Source: JBCCFX01 sp039029515 (GTDB lineage: Bacteria; Planctomycetota; Phycisphaerae; Phycisphaerales; SM1A02). Taken from it: DNA of 33,454 nucleotides. A program made the position numbers and the translations under genes. The notes below the pieces were generated by a model. It saw only the letters and a program-made list of their open reading frames with translations, searched no databases and was not told where the DNA came from. The stretch's first letter is position 1. Each line of letters starts with the position of its first letter. This document shows, one piece after another, positions 8,126 to 16,891 of the stretch. The stretch lies in NCBI GenBank assembly GCA_039029515.1, contig JBCCFX010000011.1, forward strand, positions 1 to 33,454. The letters run 5' to 3'.

Positions 8126-8680
8126 ATGCATGCGCACATCCACAGCCCAATCGTTCGTGCAAAGCGCGCTGTCGGGTTCATTCTCGCGGCGATACTCATG
8201 GTGGTCGCCGGATGCACCACCACACCATCCGCACTCGACTCCACCACCACGGTGATCCTCGTTTGCCACGCGGAACGTGCAGATGCCAGCCGTGATTCAG
8301 CACTTTCACCACCTGGCCATGCGAGAGCGCAGGACCTCGCGGCGTACCTTTTGCCAATTCATCTCGATGCGATTCACAGCACCGATTACCGCCGGACGCG
8401 CGACACCGCGCAACCGACAGCCAATGCGCGAGGACTGGAAATAGAACTCTACGATCCGCGCCAACTCGATGCGCTCGCGGCGGCCGTCATCGCCGCCGGC
8501 GGCACGCATCTCGTCGTTGGGCACAGCAACACGACGCCCGACGCCGTCGCGGCGTTCGGAGGCGATCCCGGCGCTCCTATTGATGACGCCACCGAATTCG
8601 ATCGGCTCTACGTGCTGACGATCGACGCCAACGGACATGTGATGACTGCGATTCGTCGGTTTGGCGCGCCATCACCCTGA
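8126..8680 (+). CDS. Histidine-phosphatase-like lipoprotein with Cys replacing the motif Arg
   Basis: A 184-residue protein with a signal peptide and lipobox VAGC. The remainder has the SixA-like histidine phosphatase pattern: VILVCHAER at the first strand, then STDYRRTRDTA (the usual SSPxxRxxxTA motif) and VVGHSNTTPD carrying the second conserved His. The family motif is normally RHG or RHA, where Arg and His hold the phosphate. Here Arg is replaced by Cys47 (codon TGC), with the phosphoacceptor His48 kept. CGC to TGC is a single base change, so this may be a natural variant with reduced or altered activity, or a sequencing error. It probably works outside the cytoplasmic membrane and is co-expressed with the DUF6624-like lipoprotein 17 bases upstream. 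Substrate unknown. Confidence 0.82.
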   Translation: MHAHIHSPIVRAKRAVGFILAAILMVVAGCTTTPSALDSTTTVILVCHAERADASRDSALSPPGHARAQDLAAYLLPIHLDAIHSTDYRRTRDTAQPTANARGLEIELYDPRQLDALAAAVIAAGGTHLVVGHSNTTPDAVAAFGGDPGAPIDDATEFDRLYVLTIDANGHVMTAIRRFGAPSP

Positions 8681-8711
8681 GTTACGTATCGAGGTGCGAT
8701 TCGATCACGAG

Positions 8712-8726
8712 TCGCGCGATGCGCGA
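8712..8726. terminator. Small hairpin between convergent genes, possible terminator
   Basis: TCGCGC-GAT-GCGCGA forms a six-pair, three-base-loop hairpin between the converging phosphatase-like gene (stop 8680) and the YdcZ-like gene (stop 8740). There is no T-tract on either side, so intrinsic termination is doubtful; position is the main support. Confidence 0.3.
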
Positions 8727-8739
8727 TGCCGTCAATGCT

Positions 8740-9192
8740 CTACGCGCGACCGCCACGCTCGATAAGTACGACGCCGATGAACAGCAAGGCGATCCCCGCC
8801 GCGCGAAGCCATGACAACGGCTGGACCGGATAGCCGACGAGTCCGCGGTGATCGATGATTGCCGATGACAACAACTGCCCGAGCACAAAACTCCCGATCA
8901 ACAGCGCGGCCCCGAGTTTCGGTGCGGCAATAAGCATCGTCATGACCAGCGTGCCGCCAATGATCCCGCCAAGCAGCGACCACCATGGTGCGTTAGAGAA
9001 CGCCGTTCCACTTGGCATGGGTACGCGCATGATCGCGAGGAGTAACAGCACAAACGCAGCACCGACGAGCATATTGAGTCCGCCGGCCTGCAACGGATGA
9101 TCCGCATGCCGTCGAAACTCCGCATTGAGACCCGCCTGAATTGGCTGGAGCATCCCGACACACATCACGCTTGCAAGCAATATCCATTTCAT
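8740..9192 (-). CDS. YdcZ-type DMT family membrane protein (DUF606)
   Basis: A 150-residue hydrophobic protein with about five membrane helices, matching the DUF606/YdcZ branch of the drug/metabolite transporter superfamily. Recognisable features are the start MKWILLASVMCVGMLQPIQAGLN, the second helix LVGAAFVLLLLAIM, then WWSLLGGIIGGTLVM, APKLGAALLIGSFVLGQLLSS and IDHRGLVGYPVQPLSW. The length is normal for this half-size family, members of which must dimerise to make a transporter. Substrate unknown. No neighbour suggests one: it converges with the phosphatase-like lipoprotein and is 68 bases downstream of the diguanylate cyclase gene on the same strand, so read-through expression from the signalling operon is possible. 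Confidence 0.87.
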   Translation of the reverse strand: MKWILLASVMCVGMLQPIQAGLNAEFRRHADHPLQAGGLNMLVGAAFVLLLLAIMRVPMPSGTAFSNAPWWSLLGGIIGGTLVMTMLIAAPKLGAALLIGSFVLGQLLSSAIIDHRGLVGYPVQPLSWLRAAGIALLFIGVVLIERGGRA

Positions 9193-9260
9193 GGCTGCAG
9201 CGTACCGGGATTCAGCGCGATGCGCCGGCTTGCTTCCCTGATGTTGTGCTCGGCGATTGA

Positions 9261-10238
9261 TCAGGCGGCATGAGAACAGGCTTGATTACGGCCGGAATTC
9301 TTCGCGCTGTACATCGCGGCATCGGCCCGAGCCACGATCGTCTCCCACGACTCGCCATCCTCATGCACCGCCACGCCCGCGCTGATCGTAATCTGACGAA
9401 CGCCTGCAGTTCCTGCCCCCTCGACGGCACACTCCGCGACGGCGTGACACATCGATGTGGCCATTGACGTCGCTTCGAACATCGACGTGTCTGGAAGAAC
9501 GACGATGAACTCCTCGCCGCCGTACCGGCCAACAGATCCTGCATCGCCGCATGTGCGCTGCAGAACCTGCGCGACCGCGCGCAATGCCTGATCGCCGGCC
9601 TGATGGCCTTCCGTGTCGTTCAGGGCCTTGAAACGATCGACGTCTGCGAGAATGATCGCAAAGTGGGCACCGGTCGCGGTCGTTTTGTCATGTTCACCGC
9701 GCATGATGTCCACGATGGAACGACGGTTGAGAATGCCCGTCAGCTCGTCGATGCGTGACGCGACTGCGATCTCGGCATTTGATTCCGCGAGTGCGAGCGA
9801 GATGGACTCCAACTGACGAGCTCGCTCCTGAAGCGTGTCAATGGACACGCGTTGTTCACTGTTCAACGTGGCACTTCGGATCGCCCGTTGCACAGATTCC
9901 GGCGTCAGATCGTGCTTGATGAGATATTCATCCGCGCCAGCTCGAGTCGCTTCGGCCGCGAGGTATTCGTCACCCTGCGCGGTGAGCAGCACAACCGGGA
10001 CAGCATGCCCCGCCGCGCGAATCGCACGCAGCGCATCCAGCCCTGTTTCCGCGCCAAGACAATAGTCAATAAACAGGCAATCGCACGGCTGCGCATCGAG
10101 TTGCGCGATCACAGCACCCACCGTATCGACGGACTGGAACTGCACATCGAATGCTGCGACCTGTTCGAGTGCGAGACCCAGAAGTTCCGCGTGGGCGGGC
10201 TCATCATCAACGCACAGCACATGAACCACGCTCGGCAT
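9261..10238 (-). CDS. Response regulator with GGDEF domain (diguanylate cyclase)
   Basis: A 325-residue two-domain protein. Residues about 5-125 are a receiver: VDDEP supplies the acidic pocket, Asp58 in FIDYCLGAE is the phosphoacceptor, LLTA gives the conserved Thr, and YLIKHDL holds the conserved Lys. A coiled linker (about 130-160) leads into a GGDEF domain starting at DELTGILNRRS. The signature is GGEEF at residues 240-244, intact for cyclic di-GMP synthesis. The usual RxxD inhibitory site nine to six residues before it is missing (Gly occupies both key positions), so product inhibition through that site should be weak. GAGGG upstream of the ATG is a fair ribosome site. It is the last gene of the minus-strand signalling set and is 217 bases after the single-domain receiver; that gap holds no other gene I can support. 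Confidence 0.92.
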   Translation of the reverse strand: MPSVVHVLCVDDEPAHAELLGLALEQVAAFDVQFQSVDTVGAVIAQLDAQPCDCLFIDYCLGAETGLDALRAIRAAGHAVPVVLLTAQGDEYLAAEATRAGADEYLIKHDLTPESVQRAIRSATLNSEQRVSIDTLQERARQLESISLALAESNAEIAVASRIDELTGILNRRSIVDIMRGEHDKTTATGAHFAIILADVDRFKALNDTEGHQAGDQALRAVAQVLQRTCGDAGSVGRYGGEEFIVVLPDTSMFEATSMATSMCHAVAECAVEGAGTAGVRQITISAGVAVHEDGESWETIVARADAAMYSAKNSGRNQACSHAA

Positions 10239-10455
10239 ACCGGGGCCCTCTTCACAACGAATACCCCGACATCACGGGCGGGGCGATCATCAACGGACAA
10301 CGAAGTCGACTTCATGAGAATCGTCGGCGCATTCCTCTCACAGCTTTGACGAATCGTGCACACGTCACGTGTCACGCCTCCCACACTTCGGACACGATGC
10401 CCGGCGTGCGGGTTCTCGGACCAAGGCATTTTCGCGACAGGACGTCGAGTTGAAA

Positions 10456-10935
10456 TCAGGCGTTTGAGACGACCGCTGACGATGCCGTCGACTCTGCGGC
10501 AATCGGTGGCCGATTCCATACGCCCCAATACAACTGCAGGTCGCGCACCATCTGCTGGAAGCTCTCGAACTCGAGCGGCTTGGTCAGATAGCTGTTGGCG
10601 CCGAGGTCGTACGCACGACTGCGATCGTTGTCGTTCGATGACGTTGTCAGCACGACGACAGGCAACTTGGCCAGACCAGGATTCTGACGAATGCGCTCCA
10701 ACACCTCGTGACCGCTGATGCCTGGCAGATTGAGATCCAACAGGACCACATCCGGCATGGGCTGATCCGCATACTTGCCTTCTCGATTGAGATACGCGAG
10801 CGCATCGTGACCGGACGAGACACGCACGAGGCTGTTGGCCACACTGTTCCGCTCGAAGGCGAGCCGAACAAGTTCAGCGTGCGAGTCTTCATCTTCAACT
10901 AAGAGAAATTGAACGAGAGAAGCGTTCTGTTTCAC
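10456..10935 (-). CDS. Single-domain response regulator (Rcp1-like receiver)
   Basis: A 159-residue stand-alone receiver. FLLVEDEDSHAELVRLAF supplies the acidic pocket, VVLLDLNLPG holds the phosphoacceptor Asp67, VVVLTTSSND has the conserved Thr, and YLTKPLEFESF the conserved Lys-Pro. The long beta3-alpha3 loop (LNREGKYADQPMPD) is typical of Rcp1-type partners of phytochrome-like kinases. The start is GTG at 10935, with GAGGGG nine bases upstream. With no output domain, it probably acts as a phosphate shuttle or sink, or on a protein target. It lies between the histidine kinase gene (81 bases upstream) and the receiver-GGDEF gene on the same strand, so it could tune phosphoryl flow to the cyclase. 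Confidence 0.92.
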   Translation of the reverse strand: MKQNASLVQFLLVEDEDSHAELVRLAFERNSVANSLVRVSSGHDALAYLNREGKYADQPMPDVVLLDLNLPGISGHEVLERIRQNPGLAKLPVVVLTTSSNDNDRSRAYDLGANSYLTKPLEFESFQQMVRDLQLYWGVWNRPPIAAESTASSAVVSNA

Positions 10936-11016
10936 GTGACTGTACCCCTCATTGATGTCGGGCTACCGATCCTGCACGTATATTCAGATGCAGCAGTAGT
11001 GTATTCGCGACGAACG

Positions 11017-12843
11017 TCATGCGGCGGGAATCGACAATGAAGTCGCAGGACTCTGGCAAATTGGCATCCGAGCGAGTTCCACGATGAATGTCGCTCCACC
11101 GCCGGGCGTCTCTTCGACCCATGCCCGACCACCATGCACTTCGGCGACCCGCTGCACGATGGAAAGGCCGATACCGGTCCCGGTGGCGTCCTTCCGTAAT
11201 CGCTGGAACAGACCGAAGATCCGCTCGTGATGCTCATGCTTGATCCCTGGTCCGTTGTCGGCCACACAGATCCGAACGTGGTCATCAGTCGCCGAACATG
11301 TAAACCCGATCTCCAGATCACGCTCATCTGTTTGACCGTACTTCAATGCATTGGTCAAGAGATTTTCGAAGACCTGCCGAATGCGAATCGGGTCGGCATG
11401 CATCGTGGGACAGTCTTCCTCAATTGTCACCGTTGCGTGTGCTTCTTTGATCTGCAGCTCGAATTCCGATGCCACAAGCCGAAACAAGTAGCCAGGATCG
11501 ACGTCGACCAATTCGTGCGTCTCGCGCCCGACACGGCTGAGTTCCAGAAGGTCATCGATGTTCGCGCGCATGCGATGTGCGCCTTCGCGAACGCGCTGCG
11601 CAAAGTCATCGAGCCGATCGTGTCGACCTTCACCAAGATCCTGGAGCAGGTGTCCGGTATAGCCTTCAATCGTCAGCAACGGCGATTTCAGGTCGTGTGA
11701 CACCGTGTACACAAATTGTGTCATCTCGTTGGTGCGCTGTTCGAGGTCAGCGCCCATCTGCTGCGATTCACGGAGCAGCAACTCGGTCTCGATGTTTCGA
11801 AGCCGAAACACTTCTGCTGCGTGCGCCATCGCACCAATCTCATCGCTGCGATCCAGATCGGCGATGCTCGCGTCCGCATCACCATTCGAGAGCGCACGAA
11901 GTGTCTTCGTGAGTCGAAGGATCGGCTTGAGAACTGCTCTCGTCATCAGGCCAGCCGTCAGCAGACCGGCAAGGACGGTGATAACCGCAATGATGTCGCT
12001 GAACACCTGGAATCGAACCGCACCCGCCTGCATGTCCGCGCGAAGTTGCTCGCGTTCATCCAGCGAACGAGATCGAACGAGTGATGACTGACGGAGCAAC
12101 TCTGACGCTTCGCCGGCGAGGACAACGTTGACGAGATGCAGGTAGCCTTGCGTCGACTGGACGACGGACAGAAATGCCCGTTCGTATTCCGTGATCAGAC
12201 GCCCGGCTTCGATCAGCGCAGCATGCGCCGGCAGAGAATCCAGGAGATCCCGCGCCGCACGCAGATGAACGACCGCGGCGTCGACTGCAGGTCGCCCGGG
12301 CAGATCGAGATACTGCAATGACGCATTCACACCGAGCAGCACCTCGTTACGAGCCAGGCGGACCTGTGCTTGCTGATTCGATCCAAACTGACTGTCATCA
12401 AGGATGGCGAGGATCTGATCACGTTTCGGTTGCATGTCATGTCGAACCAGTTGGGCACGACGCGCTCGATCGACGGCCACCTTCTCGAAATCGAATCGGT
12501 ACCGGCGCATGCGCTCGGACATCTCTTCGAGTTCAGCGATGACACGACGTTGCTCCGTGTCGTGAATGGCTTCCCCGAGTCCGTACACGATTTCATCTAC
12601 GATCTCGCGCACACGATCAGCCGCGCTGTCATGACCGGTCAACATGAATGTGTTGACCGTACGCTGCATTTCGAGCACGGTGCGATCGATGTTGAGAAAC
12701 GAAAGCGTATCTGCGTTGACCGCCTCGTATCGCGCAAAGTCGCGCTGCGCCTTAGACAGGCCGACATGACCCATGACCGCCGTGAAGACATGCAACAACA
12801 GCACGATGCCAAGCGCCAAGCCAATCTTGTGTTTCACACTCAT
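11017..12843 (-). CDS. Membrane sensor histidine kinase (HAMP-HisKA-HATPase)
   Basis: I chose the ATG at 12843 (MSVKHKIGL, 608 residues), which overlaps the stop of the binding-protein gene as ATGA; a longer form from 12906 is unlikely. Layout: membrane helix about 6-26, a mostly helical periplasmic region of about 250 residues, second helix about 281-303, HAMP about 304-355, then HisKA with VSHDLKSPL and phospho-His383. The ATPase domain follows, with N box ENLLTNALKYG, G1 DNGPGI, F box IFGLFQRL and G2 GTGIGLSIV. All catalytic boxes are intact. The H box resembles those of phytochrome-like kinases that use Rcp1-type receivers, which agrees with the receiver gene behind it. Its periplasmic domain most likely reads the occupancy of the co-encoded solute-binding protein. 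The ligand is unknown. Confidence 0.92.
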   Translation of the reverse strand: MSVKHKIGLALGIVLLLHVFTAVMGHVGLSKAQRDFARYEAVNADTLSFLNIDRTVLEMQRTVNTFMLTGHDSAADRVREIVDEIVYGLGEAIHDTEQRRVIAELEEMSERMRRYRFDFEKVAVDRARRAQLVRHDMQPKRDQILAILDDSQFGSNQQAQVRLARNEVLLGVNASLQYLDLPGRPAVDAAVVHLRAARDLLDSLPAHAALIEAGRLITEYERAFLSVVQSTQGYLHLVNVVLAGEASELLRQSSLVRSRSLDEREQLRADMQAGAVRFQVFSDIIAVITVLAGLLTAGLMTRAVLKPILRLTKTLRALSNGDADASIADLDRSDEIGAMAHAAEVFRLRNIETELLLRESQQMGADLEQRTNEMTQFVYTVSHDLKSPLLTIEGYTGHLLQDLGEGRHDRLDDFAQRVREGAHRMRANIDDLLELSRVGRETHELVDVDPGYLFRLVASEFELQIKEAHATVTIEEDCPTMHADPIRIRQVFENLLTNALKYGQTDERDLEIGFTCSATDDHVRICVADNGPGIKHEHHERIFGLFQRLRKDATGTGIGLSIVQRVAEVHGGRAWVEETPGGGATFIVELARMPICQSPATSLSIPAA

Positions 12844-14177
12844 CGCGCTGCTCCTGTCACGTGCCGCGCGCTTGACCTCGGATCGGCGTTGAGGAATTCG
12901 CCCCACCGCAGCATGGAGTGTTCATACGCATCCATCACCGTGTTCCAGACCGCCACGTTCTCGAATCGCTGTTGATAGCTGCCGCCGTGACGCAGTTCGC
13001 CAGGCGCAGCAATGATCTTGCCATCCGTACCGTGAATCGCCTTCTCGGCCGGTCGCCCTTCGTACCAGAATGCCCATTCATCGGTGGACATGTGCGATCG
13101 TGCGGTCTCCGGCACGGAGATGTAATAGCCTTGCCGTGCCATGATCGCGCCGGGTGTACCGTCCAGCCACCAGTTCATGTAGTCATACGCCGCATCGAGC
13201 GCAGATGCGCGCGTGCGCGAGGACACACACATCACGCCATGCCATGCGCGATAGCCTTCTCGCGGTGCCGCGTATCGCACGGGAATGCCAAGGCCGCGCA
13301 GCGATGCTGCACCGGGTGAGAACATACTCTCGATGACTGCGCGACCCGATTGCATGAAACGAACGGACTCCGGCACGCTGCTCCATACGCCGGTGAAATG
13401 ACCGCGACGCTTGTAGTCCACGAGGATCTCAAAGAGCTGATCAATCTCGGCATACGTCATGTTGCCGATATCAGCGAAGCTCATCAAGCCACGCGCCTGC
13501 ACGGCCATGGCCGCATCAAAGATGCCGATCGTCGGTTCGTTGACGATCGCGACCCGGCCATGCCAGCGTTCATCGAGCAGCCAGCTCCAGCTTTCATCGG
13601 TGTACGCTTCACCAGCGGGAACAACACGTGTGTCATAGCCGAATGAATCCGCATTGTGGACGTACGGCAGAAAGCTGACGTGTGACGTGGCCGCCGATCC
13701 GAGCGACGTATCCGGCTGTACGTACAGAAGCGTATGCGGCGCATCCCCTTTCCCGATCGGTGCATCGGGCGTGAGATGGCCGGTCTTCGACAGCGCGTTG
13801 ACTTCGTTCCAACGGTTGATGCGCGAGACGTCGAGTGGCTGAATCGCATCAGCCCTCCACAAGACGTTGATGCTGTTCGACCATTGCTCGTAGACGTCGA
13901 ACGTCTCCGGCCGTGTCGACGCCTGCTGCAAGACGCTCGCCGAACCGCCGGGCGCGAACTCGATATGAATGCCAAGATCCTGCTGCGCTGCGACTCGGAT
14001 CTGCTCCTGCAGCGTCACGTGTGTGCCAAGCACGCGCAGCGTGACGGGTTCACGGCGCGCACGAACGGCGAACGCTTTCGGTACATACGGCGTCAGCGCG
14101 CTGGCACTGATCGCGGCCAGGGCCGAGCGGCGCGTCAGCTGGCGATTCTCCTGGGGTGCCTCGTCTGGTGCTTCCAT
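12840..14177 (-). CDS. PotD/PotF-like extracellular solute-binding protein, probable Tat substrate, orphan
   Basis: I chose the second in-frame ATG at 14177 (MEAPDEAP, 445 residues), because GAGG lies seven bases before it while the ATG at 14198 has no ribosome site. A twin-arginine signal is visible (LTRRSALAAISASAL). The mature part has the layout of family 1/8 binding proteins for spermidine or putrescine: TLRVLGTHV, FDVYEQWSN, a hinge around FLPYVHNADSFGYDT, WSWLLDERWHGRVAIV, and the C-terminal AAYDYMNWWLDGTPGAIMARQGYYISVP, where a MxxWLDG..A....G pattern is typical of PotD relatives. No permease or ATPase gene is near; instead its stop is fused by ATGA overlap to a histidine kinase. I infer a periplasmic sensor subunit. 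Polyamine as ligand is a guess from the family. Confidence 0.86.
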   Translation of the reverse strand: MEAPDEAPQENRQLTRRSALAAISASALTPYVPKAFAVRARREPVTLRVLGTHVTLQEQIRVAAQQDLGIHIEFAPGGSASVLQQASTRPETFDVYEQWSNSINVLWRADAIQPLDVSRINRWNEVNALSKTGHLTPDAPIGKGDAPHTLLYVQPDTSLGSAATSHVSFLPYVHNADSFGYDTRVVPAGEAYTDESWSWLLDERWHGRVAIVNEPTIGIFDAAMAVQARGLMSFADIGNMTYAEIDQLFEILVDYKRRGHFTGVWSSVPESVRFMQSGRAVIESMFSPGAASLRGLGIPVRYAAPREGYRAWHGVMCVSSRTRASALDAAYDYMNWWLDGTPGAIMARQGYYISVPETARSHMSTDEWAFWYEGRPAEKAIHGTDGKIIAAPGELRHGGSYQQRFENVAVWNTVMDAYEHSMLRWGEFLNADPRSSARHVTGAAR

Positions 14178-14390
14178 CGCATGGCCTCGTATCGACATCG
14201 CAGGTGATGTCGGTTCGCTGGGGCGAGCAGAAGGCGCAGAAGGACAGATGCTGCGCGATCATGGCGCTCGAGATGAAGTCACTATCGGTCGTCCGATTAC
14301 CTGAATTCACCGGAACCACGTGATTTGAGGCCATGCCGTTTTTCGACGTGCAGGCAGAAGTCCGTGATATCAGAGATGGACCCACGCCAA

Positions 14391-14425
14391 GGCACGGAAC
14401 CAGCGTTTCGTGCCGGTTCCGTGCC
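14391..14425. terminator. Strong hairpin downstream of the 735-residue secreted protein gene
   Basis: GGCACGGAACC (14391-14401) and GGTTCCGTGCC (14415-14425) form a perfect 11-pair stem with a 13-base loop. It starts 27 bases beyond the stop of the minus-strand gene ending at 14452 and about 210 bases before the solute-binding-protein gene. No U-tract follows on the minus strand, so it may be a rho-independent terminator of poor type or an mRNA 3' end stabiliser. Confidence 0.5.
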
Positions 14426-14451
14426 GAGTCGTCCTGGTCGCCCGTCGCCTG

Positions 14452-16659
14452 TCAATTGCTGATGGTGATATGCAACGGATAGTAGAAACCATTGAGTTGC
14501 GATGAATGCGACAACTGCTCGCCCACACCACCGAAGTCGGGCAGGCTCAGTATGCCGCGCGCATCCTCTGCGAGGATGGACAGTTCGTACACGCCATTCG
14601 GGAACTGCGATGTATCAAACAAGAACGTCCCCGAGAATTGCGGCGCGGCGACCTCCGCCTGCGTGTCGATGCTGGCGATGATCGTCGCCGAGTTCTCATC
14701 ACCACCATCCGGACGAATCGAGAGTTCGATCCAACGAATGCCTGGATTCTCACCGGCCGAGGCGAGCGTCGAACTCACGTAATCACTGCGCAGCATCCAG
14801 ATCGTGTTGTGTGAATCATGACCGTTCACGAGAACGTCGACATCAATCACGCCACTCACCGGTGCATTGAAGTTCTCCGGGAAGTTGGAGAACCACGGAT
14901 TGTTGTCGACATTCACATCGCCAATCCGCTTGATTCGGGCCGGCAGCCCGACCTTCATGAAATCGCTGTGCACCGGCACATCGTGAATCAGTTGCGGCGG
15001 TGTGTACGTCGGCTCGCTGCCATTCGGATACCGAACCTCGATATGGATGTTGTGGAATGCACATCGAGACGCACTGAATGTGATGTCATTCAAACCTTGA
15101 ACGAGCGGCGCGGTTCCGCCTGCACCAACCGTGCCGAGATCGATATAGCTCGAATACGCCGCATTCGAGTTGATCAGCTGATTGAGACCCAATGGCGGAA
15201 CTGACGACGAAACAGGCTGCGGAATCGGATACGACACGCCGCCAATCGTCACACTGTCCTGCGGCGTCCACTGGGCAAAGTCCCAATTATTCATCTGCCG
15301 AACGAAGACGAGACGAGCGGTCGCGTCGGCTGACGTGGTTGGCGAAAGGTCATCCGGCATGTCGATCGTGACGGTCTCCGGCTGGAAAGCATCACAACGA
15401 ACCAAATCCGTACCCGCCACTTGCGTGCGGTAGTTGTGGACCGTCGACGACGAAGCTGGCCCATCGAAACCGAAGTTGTCCCAGTGAATCAGGAAGTACG
15501 GCATCGCAACCTTCATCGTGTTGTAGCCGAATGCTGTCCAGAGCACGGTGTACTCACCGATCGACAATGTTCCTGCCGGAACCGGCGCATCGAGAATCGT
15601 CACGCCATCCATGATCATGGTGACGTGATCGAGCGTGAGTTGAATTTCAACGGATCGTCGTACGTTGGGGAACGTCTGCACGCCATCCCATTCGAGACCT
15701 GGGTTGGACTCGATCAGCAACTGCTCGCCGGCATCGTTGAACCGATACACCTCCGCCTTCTGACCAGCAAGGCTGAAGCGCAGACCGGGCGAAGGATGTC
15801 CCGACACGCCCGTGCCGCCACCGACGTTGACGTGGCTGGTGATTTCAGTCTCGTCCTGCACGAGATCGAGGTACCAGATCGCGCGGTTGGCGAAGTTCAC
15901 ACCGTCGATGTCGAACACGATGCGACGCGTCACGCCATCTTCAAGCGTCATTCGATTCCGCGTGCGATGCGTCGTCTGCCCGCGATCGCCGAACAACTGC
16001 TCGCGTGGCGTGCCGGCGACCGTGTGCGTGTGGAATTGCTTGTTGACAAAGAATGCCTGCATTTCGGGATCGTTCGTCTGCGAGAATGTGGTGTTCCATT
16101 TCAGCTCATCCGGCAGACCTTCAGGCCGATTGAAATCATCGAAGAAACCAGTCATTTCGGTGCGAAGCTGATCCACGCGTTCGCTGCTGCCGCCGGGAAA
16201 CGTGCCGATCGCGTGATCGCCGACGATCTCTCCGAAGCGATTGACGTATTCCACCTGCACGACGTACGGGCGATCGTTTTCGAGCGGCTGGATCTGTGTT
16301 CGACGCAACGCCGTCACCTTTGACTTCCGTGGCGTGGCCAGCGAACCCCACGGCTGGGCGGACGTGAACTTGGTTCGTCGTTCGAGCGGCCACCAGGTCA
16401 CGCGGTAGCCGACCGGACCGAGACCATCGGGACCAAGGTCGAACGGCGTCCATGGATTGCCGACTTCGTAATCGAGTTCGAGTGTCGCCACTCGGTCATC
16501 GCGAAGGAGCGTGACGGATGGCGCGAAGTCGCCTGACTGTTCGAGCGTGAATGGCGTGGCGGTCGGTTCATTCCCCGCGTGCGATTGCGCGGTGGTTGCG
16601 GCGATCAGAACGGTGCCGGCGACAAACGTCGCGCGGGCGCATGTGGACACGTGTTTCAT
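14452..16659 (-). CDS. Large secreted protein with a concanavalin-like beta domain, function unknown
   Basis: The ATG at 16659 follows GAGGAG with six bases between and opens a standard signal peptide (MKHVSTCARATFVAGTVLIAATTAQSHA is the leader, in which the hydrophobic core is VAGTVLIAATTA); the open frame extends 120 codons further upstream without support. The mature protein is about 707 residues. Residues about 60-150 look fibronectin-like (YRVTWWPLERRTKF, PYVVQVEYVNRFGE). From about 168 (FFDDFNRPEGLPDELKWNT) it resembles a laminin-G/concanavalin-like jelly roll ending near MPYFLIHWDNFGFDG. The C-terminal 300 residues are beta-rich, with two Ig-like or Fn3-like units (VSGVIDVDVLVNGHD, FPNGVYELSILAEDARG). 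No dockerin, LPxTG or PEP-CTERM tail is visible. I do not recognise a catalytic motif. Possibly a surface glycan-binding protein. Confidence 0.8.
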   Translation of the reverse strand: MKHVSTCARATFVAGTVLIAATTAQSHAGNEPTATPFTLEQSGDFAPSVTLLRDDRVATLELDYEVGNPWTPFDLGPDGLGPVGYRVTWWPLERRTKFTSAQPWGSLATPRKSKVTALRRTQIQPLENDRPYVVQVEYVNRFGEIVGDHAIGTFPGGSSERVDQLRTEMTGFFDDFNRPEGLPDELKWNTTFSQTNDPEMQAFFVNKQFHTHTVAGTPREQLFGDRGQTTHRTRNRMTLEDGVTRRIVFDIDGVNFANRAIWYLDLVQDETEITSHVNVGGGTGVSGHPSPGLRFSLAGQKAEVYRFNDAGEQLLIESNPGLEWDGVQTFPNVRRSVEIQLTLDHVTMIMDGVTILDAPVPAGTLSIGEYTVLWTAFGYNTMKVAMPYFLIHWDNFGFDGPASSSTVHNYRTQVAGTDLVRCDAFQPETVTIDMPDDLSPTTSADATARLVFVRQMNNWDFAQWTPQDSVTIGGVSYPIPQPVSSSVPPLGLNQLINSNAAYSSYIDLGTVGAGGTAPLVQGLNDITFSASRCAFHNIHIEVRYPNGSEPTYTPPQLIHDVPVHSDFMKVGLPARIKRIGDVNVDNNPWFSNFPENFNAPVSGVIDVDVLVNGHDSHNTIWMLRSDYVSSTLASAGENPGIRWIELSIRPDGGDENSATIIASIDTQAEVAAPQFSGTFLFDTSQFPNGVYELSILAEDARGILSLPDFGGVGEQLSHSSQLNGFYYPLHITISN

Positions 16660-16891
16660 GTGAGCCTCCTCTTCGCACGGTCGAGCGCGGTCCGTGCGTG
16701 AGATGACTCGTACCGCGCGAGCTTGCATCGTGCTATGCAGAATGCGCGGTGATTCGCGCGAATTGCATGCGGTTCGCCAAGCAGCGTGCGAACAGAGTGT
16801 GATGTTCGTGCATTGCACGGACGGACAGTGTGCGAACGTGAATCCAGCGATATGATTCGATGGATTGGAAGGCATGCCCGGAGACTGCCAC

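Noticed and set aside
10356..10718. Plus-strand frame with a CPACG motif
   Set aside because: Only one CxxC, then it runs antisense through the receiver gene; no family resemblance and no ribosome site.
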